From Pantoea dispersa (GTDB taxonomy: Bacteria > Pseudomonadota > Gammaproteobacteria > Enterobacterales > Enterobacteriaceae): a stretch of DNA of 64,000 nt. The notes beneath the pieces were generated by a model. The model was not told where the DNA came from and searched no databases. It worked only from the letters and a program-made list of their open reading frames with translations. Each line of letters begins with the position of its first letter. Position 1 is the first letter of the stretch. Both the position numbers and the translations under genes were made by a program. Below, piece by piece: positions 1-9,313 of this stretch. The stretch is from NCBI RefSeq assembly GCF_014155765.1, contig NZ_SCKT01000010.1, forward strand, positions 1-64,000, written 5' to 3'.

Positions 1-107
1 AAACTTCGTAATGAATTACGTGTTCACTCAGCAAAGACTTGATATTTTTTACGTCCGGAGACGTTGATATCAATCCTGCGAGTGCCCACACAGATTGTCT
101 GATAAAT

Positions 108-119
108 TGTTAAAGAGCA
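108..119 (-). promoter_or_regulatory. boxA antitermination element of the rRNA leader
   Basis: The minus strand reads TGCTCTTTAACA, the canonical boxA that recruits NusB/NusE so that polymerase is not stopped by Rho within untranslated rRNA. Confidence 0.93.
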
Positions 120-152
120 GTGCCGCGATTTCTCAAGCGGCGCGGGATGCGT

Positions 153-180
153 ATATTACGCTTTCCGCTTTCTCAGTCAA
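153..180 (-). promoter_or_regulatory. rRNA operon promoter P2
   Basis: On the minus strand a TTGACT -35 box (175-180) and a TAATAT -10 box (153-158) are separated by 16 bp. Order and spacing match the second promoter of E. coli rrn operons. Confidence 0.85.
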
Positions 181-263
181 GCATTTATTTTTGCTTTTCT
201 GAAGGTTGCCGTTAAGGGCCACCTCACTAACAGGGCGCTTCGTAAGCCGTTGTGCCGTGTCAG

Positions 264-300
264 TGGAGGCGCATTATAGGGAGTTCTTTCGGGCTGACAA
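264..300 (-). promoter_or_regulatory. rRNA operon promoter P1
   Basis: On the minus strand TTGTCA (-35, 295-300) and TATAAT (-10, 273-278) have the 16-bp spacer typical of rrn P1. A GC-rich discriminator (GCGCC) follows, as expected for ppGpp/DksA control. An A/T-rich stretch at about 301-330 is in the position of an UP element; Fis sites, if present, would lie in the 3' end of murI. Confidence 0.93.
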
Positions 301-351
301 GGGCTAAATGCAAATTAATTTTCGAGTGCTGTTTTTTTCGGCGAAAGCCCG

Positions 352-1203
352 TCAAATCGCCAGTTTTTCCAGCAGCGGGAAGCCATAACGCTGCAAAACC
401 GGTGATAATTGCACCACTTCGTCATCCATACGCGTACAAAATGCCACATTCTGTCCGCTGGAACGCGCCTGAGGCGCTTCGTGCTCTAACAACCAAGCAG
501 TGCGCCGTGCAATGGCTGCGCCCGAATCCACCAGCCGGGTGCCATCAGGCAACACCTGCTGCAGCTCTTCACGTAACAGCGGGAAATGGGTACAACCCAG
601 CACCACGGTATCCGGCGGCTCTTTCATACGCAGCCACGGTTGTACTGCGCGACGCACATCGTCCAGCGACACCGTTTCTCCGTGCAGTTTGGCTTCCGCC
701 AGTTCGACCAGTTCCGCCGAGCCCAGCATTTCGATTTTACATTCGCGCGCAAACTGCGCCACCAGCTCATGGGTGTAAGGCCGTTTCACCGTGCCGCGCG
801 TGGCCAGCAGGCCGACCACGCCGTTACGCGTCAGACGGGCCGCCGGTTTAATCGCCGGCACGACGCCAACGACCGGGAACTCAAAGCGCTGACGCAACGC
901 TGGCAGCGATACAGTACTGGCGGAGTTACAGGCGATGACCACTAATGACAGCGGCACGCGCTGTACGATAGCCTCCACCACCGCTACGACCCGCTCAACA
1001 ATGTACTCTTCGCTTTTTTCACCGTAAGGGAAGCCGGCATTATCGAAGGCATAGAGATAGTGCAGGCCCGGCAGCAGTTGCCGGACCTCATCATAGACGG
1101 AGAGCCCACCGACGCCGGAGTCAAACACCAGCACGGTGGGGCGCAGATCAGAAGCTGTAGCTGGCGCTGAGATAGTACTCCGTTCCTGGAGTTTGATAGC
1201 CAT
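352..1203 (-). CDS. murI: Glutamate racemase MurI
   Basis: Converts L-glutamate to D-glutamate for peptidoglycan in the cytoplasm. The 283-residue product has the two catalytic cysteines in ACNSAST (Cys92) and LGCTHFPLL (Cys204) and the N-terminal FDSGVGGLS motif. The start is the ATG at 1203, giving MAIKLQ, which aligns with E. coli MATKLQ; a longer in-frame extension exists but lacks support. Its first 56 bp overlap the 3' end of btuB, so the two are transcribed and probably translated together. It lies directly upstream of an rRNA operon, as in E. coli. Confidence 0.97.
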   Translation of the reverse strand: MAIKLQERSTISAPATASDLRPTVLVFDSGVGGLSVYDEVRQLLPGLHYLYAFDNAGFPYGEKSEEYIVERVVAVVEAIVQRVPLSLVVIACNSASTVSLPALRQRFEFPVVGVVPAIKPAARLTRNGVVGLLATRGTVKRPYTHELVAQFARECKIEMLGSAELVELAEAKLHGETVSLDDVRRAVQPWLRMKEPPDTVVLGCTHFPLLREELQQVLPDGTRLVDSGAAIARRTAWLLEHEAPQARSSGQNVAFCTRMDDEVVQLSPVLQRYGFPLLEKLAI

Positions 1204-3028
1204 ACACTGTCTCGTAGTCTTTATCGAACAGGTTGGCAATTCTACCACGAACGGTGAGCTGTGATGTGACCGGATACGAAACTGCCAGATCCCATAAACT
1301 TACACCGCCCAGTTTGACGCGCTGCGGGGTAAAGGCGTGGTTGTAATCCGTATCATAGCGATCGCCGAGATAATGATAGGTCAGTGACCAGTCAAACTCA
1401 TAAATCGTCCAGTCGAGTTGGTATTTCACCTGCTGCTTCGCACGGCGCACCAGCGGTTGATCGGTTTCAGCATCGCGCGCATCGACATAGTCGTAAGAAA
1501 TCTGATGGCTAAGCGGACCGGTATCGAACGACGCCGTGGCTTCTACGCCCTTAATGCGCGCTTTATCGATGTTGTAATAGATATAGGTGGTGGGATCGCT
1601 ATCAATCAGATTATCGATATCGTTACGATAACCGGATACGCGCCAGTTTACCGGCCCGGTCAGGCCAGAGAAGCCCGCTTCCCACTGTTTACTCTCTTCC
1701 GGCTTCAGGTCGCTGTTGCCATAAGAACCATACAACTGGCCGAGACGAGGCGCTTTATACGCCGTCGCGTAATTGGCAAACACGCTATAGCCATCAACAA
1801 ACGCCCATGACGCCCCGCCCTGCCAGGTGCCGTGCCAGCCAAACTGGCTGTTGTCGTCACCGCGTACCGCGCCTTCCAGCGTTACGCTGCCCAGTTGCTG
1901 CTGGGTGGTGGCATAAATGCCGGTGTTACGCAGCTCAGTACTGTCAGCCACGTAAGCGGTGCCGGGTTCCGTGGTCTGTTTCTGCCAGTCCACGCCCGCG
2001 CTTACGCTGCCCTGCGCCACCTGCAACGTATTGCCCCACTGCACATTGTACTGCTTGCTGTCATCCAGTGTGGTCGACGGGCCGTAGCGGCCTGTACGCG
2101 GATCATAATTATAGTCTTTGCTGCGGCTGTAGCTGGCGATCAGCTGCGTCGAATAAATGTCGTTGCTGTAACGCAGGCCGCTGTCCCAGGTCTGGCTGTA
2201 GAGCTGACGGGTATCGTTTAATCCGTTGATGTTGAAACTGTTATCGTAGCTGTAGGTGCCGTCGTAGGCCGTGCGGTTGTCAAAACCGTAGCCACGGACA
2301 AAGCCGCTCAGCCCGTCACTGAACTGGTGCTCCAGCGCGCCATACAGCGTCTTATTCATGAAGCCATCGCGATCTTTCTGCGCCGGATCGCCATACACAT
2401 CCGGCAGGTTTGCCACCACATCATAGCCGCGCGTGTAGGTGTAGTTGCCCGCCATGGTCAGCTTCGTGGCTGCCCCCAGCTGCTGCTGGGTAGAACCTTC
2501 ATAGTTTTGATAGCCTTTCGAGCCCACGCCCGCGCTCAGCGTCGTGCCCGGCTTATCACGACCGGTGATGATGTTCACCACGCCGCCAATTGCATCGGAG
2601 CCATACACCGCCGAGCGCGCACCGCGCACATATTCGATGCGCTGGACCAGAGAAAGCGGAATCTGGCTTAAATCGGACGATCCGGACACACCCGCCTGGT
2701 TTAGCCGGATACCGTCGATGAGTATAAGTACGTGGCTGGAGTTGGTACCGCGCACAAACAGCGAGCTCAACTGGCCGAGGCCACCGTTCTGCGCGATGTC
2801 CACGCCAGGCAGGCGACGCATGACGTCCGTCAGGCTTTTCGCCTGCCAGCGATCGATATCGTCGCGGGTCACGACTGTCGTCGGCGCGAGAACGGAGGAA
2901 ACCGGCTGCAAAAACCGGTTAGCGGTAACGATTTGCGTATCATCATTCTGCTGCGCGTAGCCAGATTGCGCCCAGAGTGACAACGCCGTTGCACTAAAGG
3001 CAAACAGCGAAGCGTGTGTTGTTTTCAT
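1148..3028 (-). CDS. btuB: Vitamin B12 TonB-dependent outer-membrane receptor BtuB
   Basis: Binds cobalamin at the cell surface and passes it to the periplasm using TonB energy. The 626-residue protein has a signal peptide ending about SGYAQQ, a TonB box-like DTQIVTANR, a plug domain (about residues 25-150, with GGVVNIIT) and a 22-strand barrel ending in YYLSASYSF, the terminal aromatic needed for BAM insertion. The ATG at 3028 gives MKTTHASLF; an upstream in-frame extension runs through the riboswitch and is not coding. It overlaps murI by 56 bp and is controlled by the leader at 3058-3275. Confidence 0.97.
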   Translation of the reverse strand: MKTTHASLFAFSATALSLWAQSGYAQQNDDTQIVTANRFLQPVSSVLAPTTVVTRDDIDRWQAKSLTDVMRRLPGVDIAQNGGLGQLSSLFVRGTNSSHVLILIDGIRLNQAGVSGSSDLSQIPLSLVQRIEYVRGARSAVYGSDAIGGVVNIITGRDKPGTTLSAGVGSKGYQNYEGSTQQQLGAATKLTMAGNYTYTRGYDVVANLPDVYGDPAQKDRDGFMNKTLYGALEHQFSDGLSGFVRGYGFDNRTAYDGTYSYDNSFNINGLNDTRQLYSQTWDSGLRYSNDIYSTQLIASYSRSKDYNYDPRTGRYGPSTTLDDSKQYNVQWGNTLQVAQGSVSAGVDWQKQTTEPGTAYVADSTELRNTGIYATTQQQLGSVTLEGAVRGDDNSQFGWHGTWQGGASWAFVDGYSVFANYATAYKAPRLGQLYGSYGNSDLKPEESKQWEAGFSGLTGPVNWRVSGYRNDIDNLIDSDPTTYIYYNIDKARIKGVEATASFDTGPLSHQISYDYVDARDAETDQPLVRRAKQQVKYQLDWTIYEFDWSLTYHYLGDRYDTDYNHAFTPQRVKLGGVSLWDLAVSYPVTSQLTVRGRIANLFDKDYETVYGYQTPGTEYYLSASYSF

Positions 3029-3057
3029 TGTTATAGCATCCAAAAGACGAAGCAGGA

Positions 3058-3275
3058 TGCCGCAGGTCCGGGATCGATAGCACGCGATGATCTCAGAAGT
3101 TGCGACGTCACACCGGCAGGTCTTCGGGCTGGGAATCATAAGTGGTGAAGACTTCCCATCCGCCAGGACAGTGTCTGCAATTGCGATCACCACGACATTC
3201 TTTTACCGCTGCGCGTCAGCTCCAGATTCACACTGGATTCCCTTTTAACTCAAGGAGGCCGGCAGCCGCAGTCTA
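3058..3275 (-). promoter_or_regulatory. Cobalamin riboswitch of btuB
   Basis: On the minus strand the untranslated leader closely follows the E. coli btuB leader. It contains GGGAATCCAGTGTGAATC and GCTGACGCGCAGCGGT near the 5' part, and the B12 box AGCCCGAAGACCTGCC at about 3113-3130. Adenosylcobalamin binding is known to hide the btuB ribosome-binding site and reduce expression. The boundaries are approximate. The region 3029-3390 otherwise holds only the trmA promoter on the plus strand. Confidence 0.93.
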
Positions 3276-3328
3276 CGTTTAAGAAGGCCGGAAATCCAGA
3301 CTGCCAGCCTTCCTGCACTGTCCGGGAC

Positions 3329-3356
3329 TGGACATCAGCAGGTGAATGCCTACAAT
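3329..3356 (+). promoter_or_regulatory. Probable trmA promoter
   Basis: TGGACA (3329-3334) and TACAAT (3351-3356) are separated by 16 bp, about 40 bp ahead of the trmA start. It lies just upstream of, and divergent from, the btuB riboswitch. Prediction from pattern only. Confidence 0.55.
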
Positions 3357-3390
3357 CGCCCGGCAGGCAGGCTTAACACCAGGATTGAAG

Positions 3391-4494
3391 ATGACACCCG
3401 AACAACTCCCGATAGAACAATACGACGCGCAACTGGCGGAAAAAGTCAGCCGCTTACAGGCGATGATGGCCCCCTACGCAGCGCCCGACGTGGAGGTGTT
3501 CCGCTCGCCGGTCAGCCACTATCGTATGCGCGCCGAATTCCGCATCTGGCACGACGGTGACGATCTTTATCACATCATCTTCGATCAAGAGACCAAACAG
3601 CGTATCCGCGTCGATCAGTTTCCGGCGGCCAGCCAGTTGATCAATACGCTGATGCCAAAGTTGATCGCCGCGATCCGCGATAATCGTGCGCTGCGTTTCA
3701 AACTGTTCCAGATCGATTATCTCTCCACCCTCAGCAACCAGATCGTGATCTCGCTGCTGTATCACCGCAAGCTGGAAGCCGACTGGACCGAAGCCGCGAC
3801 TGCGCTGCGCGATAGTCTGCGTGCAGAAGGGTTTGATGTGCAGCTGATTGGCCGTGCCACGAAAACCAAAATCTGCCTCGATCGCGATTACGTCGATGAG
3901 CGCCTGCCGGTAGCCGGCCAGGAGATGATCTATCGTCAGGTGGAGAACAGCTTCACTCAGCCGAATGCGGCGATGAATATTCAGATGCTGGAGTGGGCGC
4001 TGGACGTGACGCAAGATTCGCGCGGCGATCTGCTGGAGCTGTACTGTGGTAATGGCAATTTTTCGCTGGCGCTGGCGCGTAACTTCCGCCGCGTACTGGC
4101 GACGGAAATCGCCAAACCGTCGGTGGCTTCGGCGCAGTACAACATCGCGGCCAACCACATCGACAACGTGCAAATTATTCGTATGGCAGCCGAAGAGTTT
4201 ACCCAGGCGATGAACGGCGTGCGCAGCTTTAACCGTCTGGAAGGCATCGATCTCAATAGCTATCAGTGCGAGACCATCTTTGTCGATCCGCCGCGCAGCG
4301 GGCTGGATGACGAGACGGTGAAGATGGTACAGGCCTATCCGCGTATTATCTATATTTCCTGTAATCCGCAGACGCTGTGCGACAACCTCAGCGTACTGAG
4401 TGCCACGCATAACATCACGCGGCTGGCGCTGTTTGACCAGTTCCCTTACACCCACCATATGGAATGCGGTGTGTTACTGACGCGAAAAGCCTAA
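3391..4494 (+). CDS. trmA: tRNA (uracil-5-)-methyltransferase TrmA
   Basis: Uses S-adenosylmethionine to make m5U54 in the T-loop of tRNAs. The 367-residue product has the SAM motif [15 protein letters not shown], the FVDPPRSG motif and the nucleophile cysteine in YISCNPQTL. The start at 3391 gives [11 protein letters not shown], colinear with E. coli MTPEHLPTEQY; upstream in-frame ATG codons would add residues absent from the family. It is a single gene between divergent btuB and convergent yijD, and ends in a shared terminator. Confidence 0.97.
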   Translation: MTPEQLPIEQYDAQLAEKVSRLQAMMAPYAAPDVEVFRSPVSHYRMRAEFRIWHDGDDLYHIIFDQETKQRIRVDQFPAASQLINTLMPKLIAAIRDNRALRFKLFQIDYLSTLSNQIVISLLYHRKLEADWTEAATALRDSLRAEGFDVQLIGRATKTKICLDRDYVDERLPVAGQEMIYRQVENSFTQPNAAMNIQMLEWALDVTQDSRGDLLELYCGNGNFSLALARNFRRVLATEIAKPSVASAQYNIAANHIDNVQIIRMAAEEFTQAMNGVRSFNRLEGIDLNSYQCETIFVDPPRSGLDDETVKMVQAYPRIIYISCNPQTLCDNLSVLSATHNITRLALFDQFPYTHHMECGVLLTRKA

Positions 4495-4522
4495 AAAAAC
4501 GGGAACCCTGCGGTTCCCGTGA
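4493..4522. terminator. Bidirectional terminator between trmA and yijD
   Basis: A 9-bp stem (ACGGGAACC/GGTTCCCGT, loop CTGC) at 4499-4520. On the minus strand it is followed by a run of T (from A at 4493-4499), a good intrinsic terminator for fabR-yijD. For trmA the T-run is weaker (GATTGTTTTC). Confidence 0.85.
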
Positions 4523-4528
4523 TTGTTT

Positions 4529-4885
4529 TCAGTGCTTGTTCTTGCTGCGGCGGAAGCGCATGGCGATCCAGAACACCAGCGCCACCATCAGAATGGTCGG
4601 GATGAAGTTAGACCCGATATCCGGATATTCGGCACGCACCAGCGCGCTGTACACCAGGATCCCCAGCAGAAAAAATGCCGCCGCCAGCGAAGGCATGCCG
4701 TCCGGCATATTGCGGTTGAGATAGCGCTGATGCAGACACCACGCGGCAAGGCCAAGGGCGATCAGCGGGAAAATCGAAAAGGGAACAAAGGTGCTGAACA
4801 GCACCGAAAAGGAGCCGTTGATAGCTAAACCGGTGATAAAAGCCAGTAACAGCGTTCCTTTATCGCGAGGGTTTTGCTCAATCAT
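4529..4885 (-). CDS. yijD: Conserved inner-membrane protein YijD (DUF1422)
   Basis: A 118-residue protein, nearly the E. coli length (119). It has about four hydrophobic membrane segments and a basic C-terminus ([10 protein letters not shown]). No catalytic motif is visible and the family has no established function. It begins 18 bp after the fabR stop, so the two form an operon; in E. coli the same pair is cotranscribed. A link to membrane lipid homeostasis is suggested only by this conserved pairing. Confidence 0.92.
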   Translation of the reverse strand: MIEQNPRDKGTLLLAFITGLAINGSFSVLFSTFVPFSIFPLIALGLAAWCLHQRYLNRNMPDGMPSLAAAFFLLGILVYSALVRAEYPDIGSNFIPTILMVALVFWIAMRFRRSKNKH

Positions 4886-4903
4886 TTCATTATCCTTATC
4901 ACA

Positions 4904-5548
4904 TTACTCTTCGGGGGTTTCCAGGGTAACCGCCAGGCGCTCTTGCTCCCGGCGATACCAGTAATACGCGCCTTTGGCGATCATTCGCAGCTGCAGCACC
5001 AGACGCTCTTCCAGTTTGCGCCGCTGTTCGATATCCACATCCAGCGCTTCCGCGCCGGCGCTGAACACAATCGTCACCATCGCTTCCGCCTGCGCTTCGG
5101 TAAAGCTGCGCGGCATGCGGTTTTCCAGCTCAAGGTAGTCGGCCAGTTCAGCGATAAAGTGCTGAATCTCCCGCGCGACCGCCGCACGAAAAGCCGCTGA
5201 GGTGCCGGAGCGCTCGCGTAGTAAGAGACGAAAAGCGTTGGGATTGTTCCCGATGAACTCCATAAACGTGGCGACCGAGGTTTTAATGATGCTGCCGCCT
5301 TTGGCAATGCGCTGGCGCGCCTGGCGCATCAGCTGGCGCAGCATCAGGCCACTTTCATCGACCATCGTCAGGCCGAGCTCATCCACATCGCGAAAGTGAC
5401 GGTAAAACGAGGTCGGTGCAATGCCGGCTTCGCGCGCCACTTCGCGTAAACTCAGGCTGGCAAAACTCCTTTCTGCACTTAACTGACTGAATGCCGCTTC
5501 AATCAGTGAACGTCGTGTACGTTCTTTTTGTTGCGCTCGAACGCCCAT
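4904..5548 (-). CDS. fabR: TetR-family unsaturated fatty-acid regulator FabR
   Basis: Represses fabA/fabB according to the ratio of unsaturated to saturated acyl chains, which sets membrane fluidity. The 214-residue protein has an N-terminal TetR helix-turn-helix (about residues 10-55, ending [15 protein letters not shown]) and a helical ligand domain. It is divergent from sthA across 193 bp and is followed by yijD. Near-identical residues and the same neighbours as E. coli make the call firm. Confidence 0.96.
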   Translation of the reverse strand: MGVRAQQKERTRRSLIEAAFSQLSAERSFASLSLREVAREAGIAPTSFYRHFRDVDELGLTMVDESGLMLRQLMRQARQRIAKGGSIIKTSVATFMEFIGNNPNAFRLLLRERSGTSAAFRAAVAREIQHFIAELADYLELENRMPRSFTEAQAEAMVTIVFSAGAEALDVDIEQRRKLEERLVLQLRMIAKGAYYWYRREQERLAVTLETPEE

Positions 5549-5741
5549 TTTCCCGGCCTTGTGAGTAATCAGGCAGGCACTATAACAAACTTTTCAGCGT
5601 ACAGCGGCGCAAAGTTTGTGACCGCCTGTTAACCTCACTGATTGTCAAACTTTGCCAATTTACGCTGTTAGAATTCAGATGTGCGCGGCGAGATGTTAGA
5701 ATCTCGTTGTAAAAATGTATAGAAACATAGGACGTACTGGT

Positions 5742-7142
5742 ATGCAAAAGTCTTACGATTACGATGCCATTGTGATTGGCTCCGGTCCGGGCGGCGAAGG
5801 TGCGGCGATGGGGCTGGTGAAGCAGGGAGCGCGCATTGCAGTGATCGAACGCTACCACAACATCGGCGGCGGTTGTACTCACTGGGGAACCATCCCTTCC
5901 AAAGCTCTGCGTCACGCTGTCAGCCGTATCATCGAGTTCAATCAAAACCCTCTTTATAGCGATCACACCCGACTCCTGCGCTCCTCGTTCGCCGACATTC
6001 TGAATCATACTGAGAACGTCATCAGCCAGCAGACTGCCATGCGTCAGGGCTTTTACGAGCGTAACCGCTGTGAGCTTTATCAGGGCGACGCCCATTTTGT
6101 TGATGCCAACACCATCGAAGTGGAACAGCCAGACGGCACGCGCGAGCGCTTAACCGCAGAGAAGTTTGTCATCGCCTGTGGTTCCCGCCCGTATCACCCG
6201 GCGGACGTCGATTTTACCCACCCGCGCATTTACGACTCCGACTCCATCCTCAACCTGCATCATGAACCCGGCCACGTCATCATTTATGGTGCGGGCGTGA
6301 TTGGCTGTGAATACGCGTCGATTTTCCGCGGTCTTAACGTCAAGGTTGACCTGATCAACACCCGCGATCGCCTGCTGGCGTTCCTCGATCAGGAGATGTC
6401 TGATTCGCTCTCTTATCACTTCTGGAACAGCGGCGTGGTGATTCGTCACAACGAAGAGTTTGAGAAGATTGAAGGTGTCAGCGATGGCGTCATCATGCAC
6501 CTCAAGTCCGGCAAAAAGGTCAAAGCCGATTGCCTGCTGTACGCTAACGGCCGTACCGGTAATACCGATTCACTGGCGCTGGAAAACGTCGGGCTGGAAG
6601 CCGATGGCCGTGGACTGCTGAAAGTGAACAGCATGTATCAGACCGCACAGCCGCATATCTATGCGGTGGGCGACGTGATTGGCTACCCGAGCCTGGCCTC
6701 TGCCGCTTACGATCAGGGCCGCATTGCCGCGCAGGCGATCATCAAAGGGGAAGCCACCGCACACCTGATTGAAGATATCCCGACCGGGATTTACACCATT
6801 CCGGAAATCAGCTCCGTCGGCAAAACCGAACAGCAGCTGACGGCGATGAAAGTGCCGTATGAAGTGGGCCGTGCACAGTTTAAGCATCTGGCGCGCGCGC
6901 AGATTGTCGGCATGCACGTCGGCAGCCTGAAGATCCTGTTCCACCGCGAAACCAAAGAGATTCTGGGTATTCACTGCTTTGGCGAGCGTGCGGCGGAGAT
7001 CATTCACATCGGCCAGGCCATCATGGAGCAGAAGAACGGCGGTAACACGATTGAGTATTTCGTGAACACCACCTTCAACTACCCCACCATGGCCGAAGCC
7101 TACCGCGTGGCGGCGTTAAACGGCTTAAACCGCCTGTTTTAA
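5742..7142 (+). CDS. sthA: Soluble pyridine nucleotide transhydrogenase SthA (UdhA)
   Basis: A cytoplasmic FAD enzyme that transfers hydride between NADPH and NAD+, draining excess NADPH. The 466-residue protein has an FAD-binding [10 protein letters not shown] near the N-terminus, the region [15 protein letters not shown] that corresponds to the redox-disulfide site of related reductases but with one cysteine (typical for SthA), an NAD(P) Rossmann motif [11 protein letters not shown] and a C-terminal dimer domain. The ATG at 5742 gives [11 protein letters not shown], colinear with E. coli; an in-frame codon at 5715 would add nine residues. Its 3' end overlaps the convergent oxyR by 18 bp. 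Confidence 0.97.
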   Translation: MQKSYDYDAIVIGSGPGGEGAAMGLVKQGARIAVIERYHNIGGGCTHWGTIPSKALRHAVSRIIEFNQNPLYSDHTRLLRSSFADILNHTENVISQQTAMRQGFYERNRCELYQGDAHFVDANTIEVEQPDGTRERLTAEKFVIACGSRPYHPADVDFTHPRIYDSDSILNLHHEPGHVIIYGAGVIGCEYASIFRGLNVKVDLINTRDRLLAFLDQEMSDSLSYHFWNSGVVIRHNEEFEKIEGVSDGVIMHLKSGKKVKADCLLYANGRTGNTDSLALENVGLEADGRGLLKVNSMYQTAQPHIYAVGDVIGYPSLASAAYDQGRIAAQAIIKGEATAHLIEDIPTGIYTIPEISSVGKTEQQLTAMKVPYEVGRAQFKHLARAQIVGMHVGSLKILFHRETKEILGIHCFGERAAEIIHIGQAIMEQKNGGNTIEYFVNTTFNYPTMAEAYRVAALNGLNRLF

Positions 7143-8042
7143 CGAACGGTCCAGGTAACCCTGCATGTGGGTTTTAATTGCTTCTGCCAGCTGCTCATAG
7201 CGGCTGCGCAGAGGCGATCCCGGACGATACACCAGCGCGATGGTGCGCTGCGGCACCGGTTTGTAACACGGCAGATAGCACACGCCATCACGTACGCGCT
7301 CATTCGGCACCGCTAGCGACGGCAGCAAAGTAATACCGCTGCCGGCTGCTACCATGTTGCGCAGCGTTTCCAGACTGGTCGCGCGGAAATGGGTATCTTC
7401 ATCAGCGCCGGCTTCGAAGCAGAAGCCCATCGCCTGATCGCGCAGACAGTGACCATCTTCCAGCATCAGCAGTTTCTCACCGGCCAAATCCGACATCGGC
7501 ACGCGATCGCGATCGTGCCACGGGTGATCCTGGTAGATCGCCAGCTTCATCGGCTCATCAAACAGCGGCACTTCAATAAAAGCTTCGCTCTCTTTTACCA
7601 GCGCCAGAATCGCGCAGTCGAGCTTACCGCTGTCGAGCTGCGCCAGCAGCTGCTGCGTTTGCGCCTCGTGCAGATACATCTCGAGTTTCGGGAAGGTCTG
7701 ATGCAGCATCGGAATAATATGCGGCAGCAGATAGGGACCGGTGGTCGGAATCAGACCAATGTGCAGCGGCCCGGACATGGTTTCGCCCTGCTGGCTGGCC
7801 ATCTCCTTCAGTACCTTCACTTCACGCAGCACGGTTCGCGCCTGATCCACCAGCAGCAGTCCAGCCTGAGTAAACAGCACCTTACGGCTGGTCCGTTCCA
7901 GCAGCATCACACCCAGTTCATCTTCCAGCTTGCGAATCTGCCCGCTCAGGGTCGGCTGGCTGACATGACAGGCATCAGCGGCACGACGAAAGTGGCGATG
8001 TTCCGCCAGCGAAACCAGATATTCCAGATCACGAATGTTCAT
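7125..8042 (-). CDS. oxyR: Hydrogen-peroxide-sensing LysR-family regulator OxyR
   Basis: Activates peroxide-defence genes (in E. coli katG, ahpCF, dps, oxyS) when a disulfide forms. The 305 residues equal the E. coli length. The LysR helix-turn-helix is at about 18-40 ([20 protein letters not shown]), and the redox pair Cys199 and Cys208 is present in [14 protein letters not shown]. The start at 8042 ([10 protein letters not shown]) is supported by alignment; the 16-codon upstream extension runs into the regulatory region. ATAG/CTAT motifs just upstream suggest autoregulation. It overlaps sthA at the 3' end. Confidence 0.98.
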   Translation of the reverse strand: MNIRDLEYLVSLAEHRHFRRAADACHVSQPTLSGQIRKLEDELGVMLLERTSRKVLFTQAGLLLVDQARTVLREVKVLKEMASQQGETMSGPLHIGLIPTTGPYLLPHIIPMLHQTFPKLEMYLHEAQTQQLLAQLDSGKLDCAILALVKESEAFIEVPLFDEPMKLAIYQDHPWHDRDRVPMSDLAGEKLLMLEDGHCLRDQAMGFCFEAGADEDTHFRATSLETLRNMVAAGSGITLLPSLAVPNERVRDGVCYLPCYKPVPQRTIALVYRPGSPLRSRYEQLAEAIKTHMQGYLDRSLKQAV

Positions 8043-8044
8043 TG

Positions 8045-8107
8045 ATAGCCTCCAAACCACGATAGCCCGTGGCGATAGATAGAATAGCAATGAACGATTA
8101 GCCCTAT
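8045..8107. promoter_or_regulatory. Probable OxyR binding region
   Basis: ATAG occurs at 8045, 8062, 8075, 8079 and 8084, and CTAT at 8104. These tetranucleotides are the core of the OxyR recognition pattern. On the minus strand the block closely matches the E. coli oxyR-oxyS control region (ATCGTTCATTGCTATTCTAT). The exact register of the four contacts was not resolved. Confidence 0.72.
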
Positions 8108-8136
8108 CAAGCGGTGAACAGGAATAATACCGGCCA

Positions 8137-8328
8137 TCTGATTAAGACCACAGATTGTTAAAGCGGCTAACGCAGACACGCAACAACAACAATCTGGAGC
8201 AGCACCTGCAACCTGCTCACGAAATCACTGAGTTGGCCGGGAGTGCCAGCCCTTTGATGATGTGCCTATAACTATATGTAATTCCGAAGCTAGAGGTTGG
8301 CGGGCTACTTAAAGCCCGCTTTTTTTTT
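8137..8328 (+). ncRNA. Candidate OxyS-like small RNA
   Basis: In E. coli the OxyS RNA is divergent from oxyR, between oxyR and argH. The equivalent space here has no reading frame on the plus strand but ends in a strong plus-strand terminator (8300-8328). A possible -10 (TAATAC, 8125-8130) follows the OxyR sites, placing the start near 8137. A short block GGAGCAGCACCT (8196-8207) resembles the 5' part of E. coli OxyS (GGAGCGGCACCT), and ATCACTG at 8224 resembles its GTCACTG; these matches are short and may be chance. The length of about 190 nt would exceed the 109 nt of E. coli OxyS, so the start is uncertain. Confidence 0.5.
8300..8328 (+). terminator. Strong intrinsic terminator after the OxyS-like locus
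   Basis: Stem GCGGGCT/AGCCCGC with a 6-nt loop followed by nine T on the plus strand. The minus strand lacks a T-run on its exit side, so it serves plus-strand transcription, where no protein gene precedes it. Confidence 0.88.
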
Positions 8329-8337
8329 GCCTCTGCA

Positions 8338-9213
8338 TCACAGTGGCACATCACCCAGCAACTGCTGCAAATCCTGCTCCGTTAGCACCAGGGAGTGGCC
8401 GACGATACCGGACTGCGTCAGCTCCTGCTGCAGATCGTCATTATTCAGCACCAGCTCATACTGCTGCGTGGCCGGGTTAAGCTCCGCGTCCTGGAACAGG
8501 TTAACCGGCACGCTGGCCAGCAGGTCGTGCAGATGCAGGCCGCTGAGTGCCTCCGGCCGGGCCACATCTCCCGTAATATCATCCGCAACGATCAGGCTGA
8601 CCGGCGCACTGACATTCCCTGCGCCGCATGTCACCACGATCTGATGCTCGCCAGCGGCCAGCGCATGAGACGGCGTAAAGGTCCATTTGTGATCGCTATC
8701 GACCAGCGTGCTGCCGAGCGGCTCATCGTTATCAAACAGCTCAACCCGGCTGCCGGGCTGGCCTTTACCGGAAAAGGTCGGCTGGGTTTGCGTGGTGCTC
8801 TCTTCCGGCCAGATAAACTGCGTGCCGCTGTGCATGGCGGTTAGCGTGACCGGCACAAAACCGGCGTCTTCGACGATCAGCGTGAAAGGCGCGCTGGCGC
8901 TCTGCGGCATTGCCGCCACCTGTGCCACGAACTGATGACTCCCGCCCGCCAGCGCGGCAGGCAGCGTAAAACTGAAGTAGCCGGTCTGAGCATCGCTGAG
9001 CGTGCTGCCCACTAACTCGCCGTGATGGTAACACTCAAGCGTGACGCCACGGCCGGCATAGCCGTTCAGCGCAGGGCGCGTATCGCGGGTGATTTCGCCA
9101 TCGACAATAAAACCGCCGTCATTCACCGAGGCGGAATCGAAGGTGACAGGAACCTGGTTTTCAACGGCCGGCTCCAGAGGAAAGAAAGGGTAGCCAAAGC
9201 GTGAAGTGCTCAT
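8338..9213 (-). CDS. Ig-like domain protein of unknown function
   Basis: A 291-residue acidic protein with an ATG at 9213 preceded by a good ribosome site (TTTGGAGAACATAA). Two repeated bacterial Ig-like modules are visible, at about residues 15-112 (ending SAPFTLIVEDA) and 113-212 (GSRVELFDNDEPLGSTL to SAPVSLIVAD). The C-terminal ~80 residues contain leucine-rich acidic helices and no recognised domain. There is no signal peptide, membrane anchor or catalytic motif. Ig-like repeats of this style occur in large surface adhesins; this could be a remnant of one or a free-standing protein. It is absent from this position in E. coli and separates argH from oxyR. Confidence 0.7.
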   Translation of the reverse strand: MSTSRFGYPFFPLEPAVENQVPVTFDSASVNDGGFIVDGEITRDTRPALNGYAGRGVTLECYHHGELVGSTLSDAQTGYFSFTLPAALAGGSHQFVAQVAAMPQSASAPFTLIVEDAGFVPVTLTAMHSGTQFIWPEESTTQTQPTFSGKGQPGSRVELFDNDEPLGSTLVDSDHKWTFTPSHALAAGEHQIVVTCGAGNVSAPVSLIVADDITGDVARPEALSGLHLHDLLASVPVNLFQDAELNPATQQYELVLNNDDLQQELTQSGIVGHSLVLTEQDLQQLLGDVPL

Positions 9214-9313
9214 TTATGTTCTCCAAATTAACTGCGAGCACACTTTAAGAACTCTTCACGCCAGGCCGATCAAGAATTGTCTCTTTTTTACGAAAGAAAT
9301 TTCCTGGCGCGCA

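Larger units (their letters stand above)
1..263 (-). other. 5' leader of a leftward rRNA operon (partial, 16S lies off the left edge)
   Basis: Read on the minus strand this is the transcribed leader between the rrn promoters and 16S rRNA. It carries a boxA antiterminator core (108-119) followed by the conserved CAGACAATCTGTGTGGGC stretch. It ends at the left edge in a GTAATTCATTACGAAGTTT segment that in E. coli lies a few tens of bases before mature 16S. No 16S sequence is inside the window. The murI neighbourhood matches E. coli rrnB. Confidence 0.93.

Noticed and set aside
3342-3560. 72-codon plus-strand frame overlapping the trmA start
   Set aside because: Overlaps trmA in another frame and has no ribosome site or similarity.
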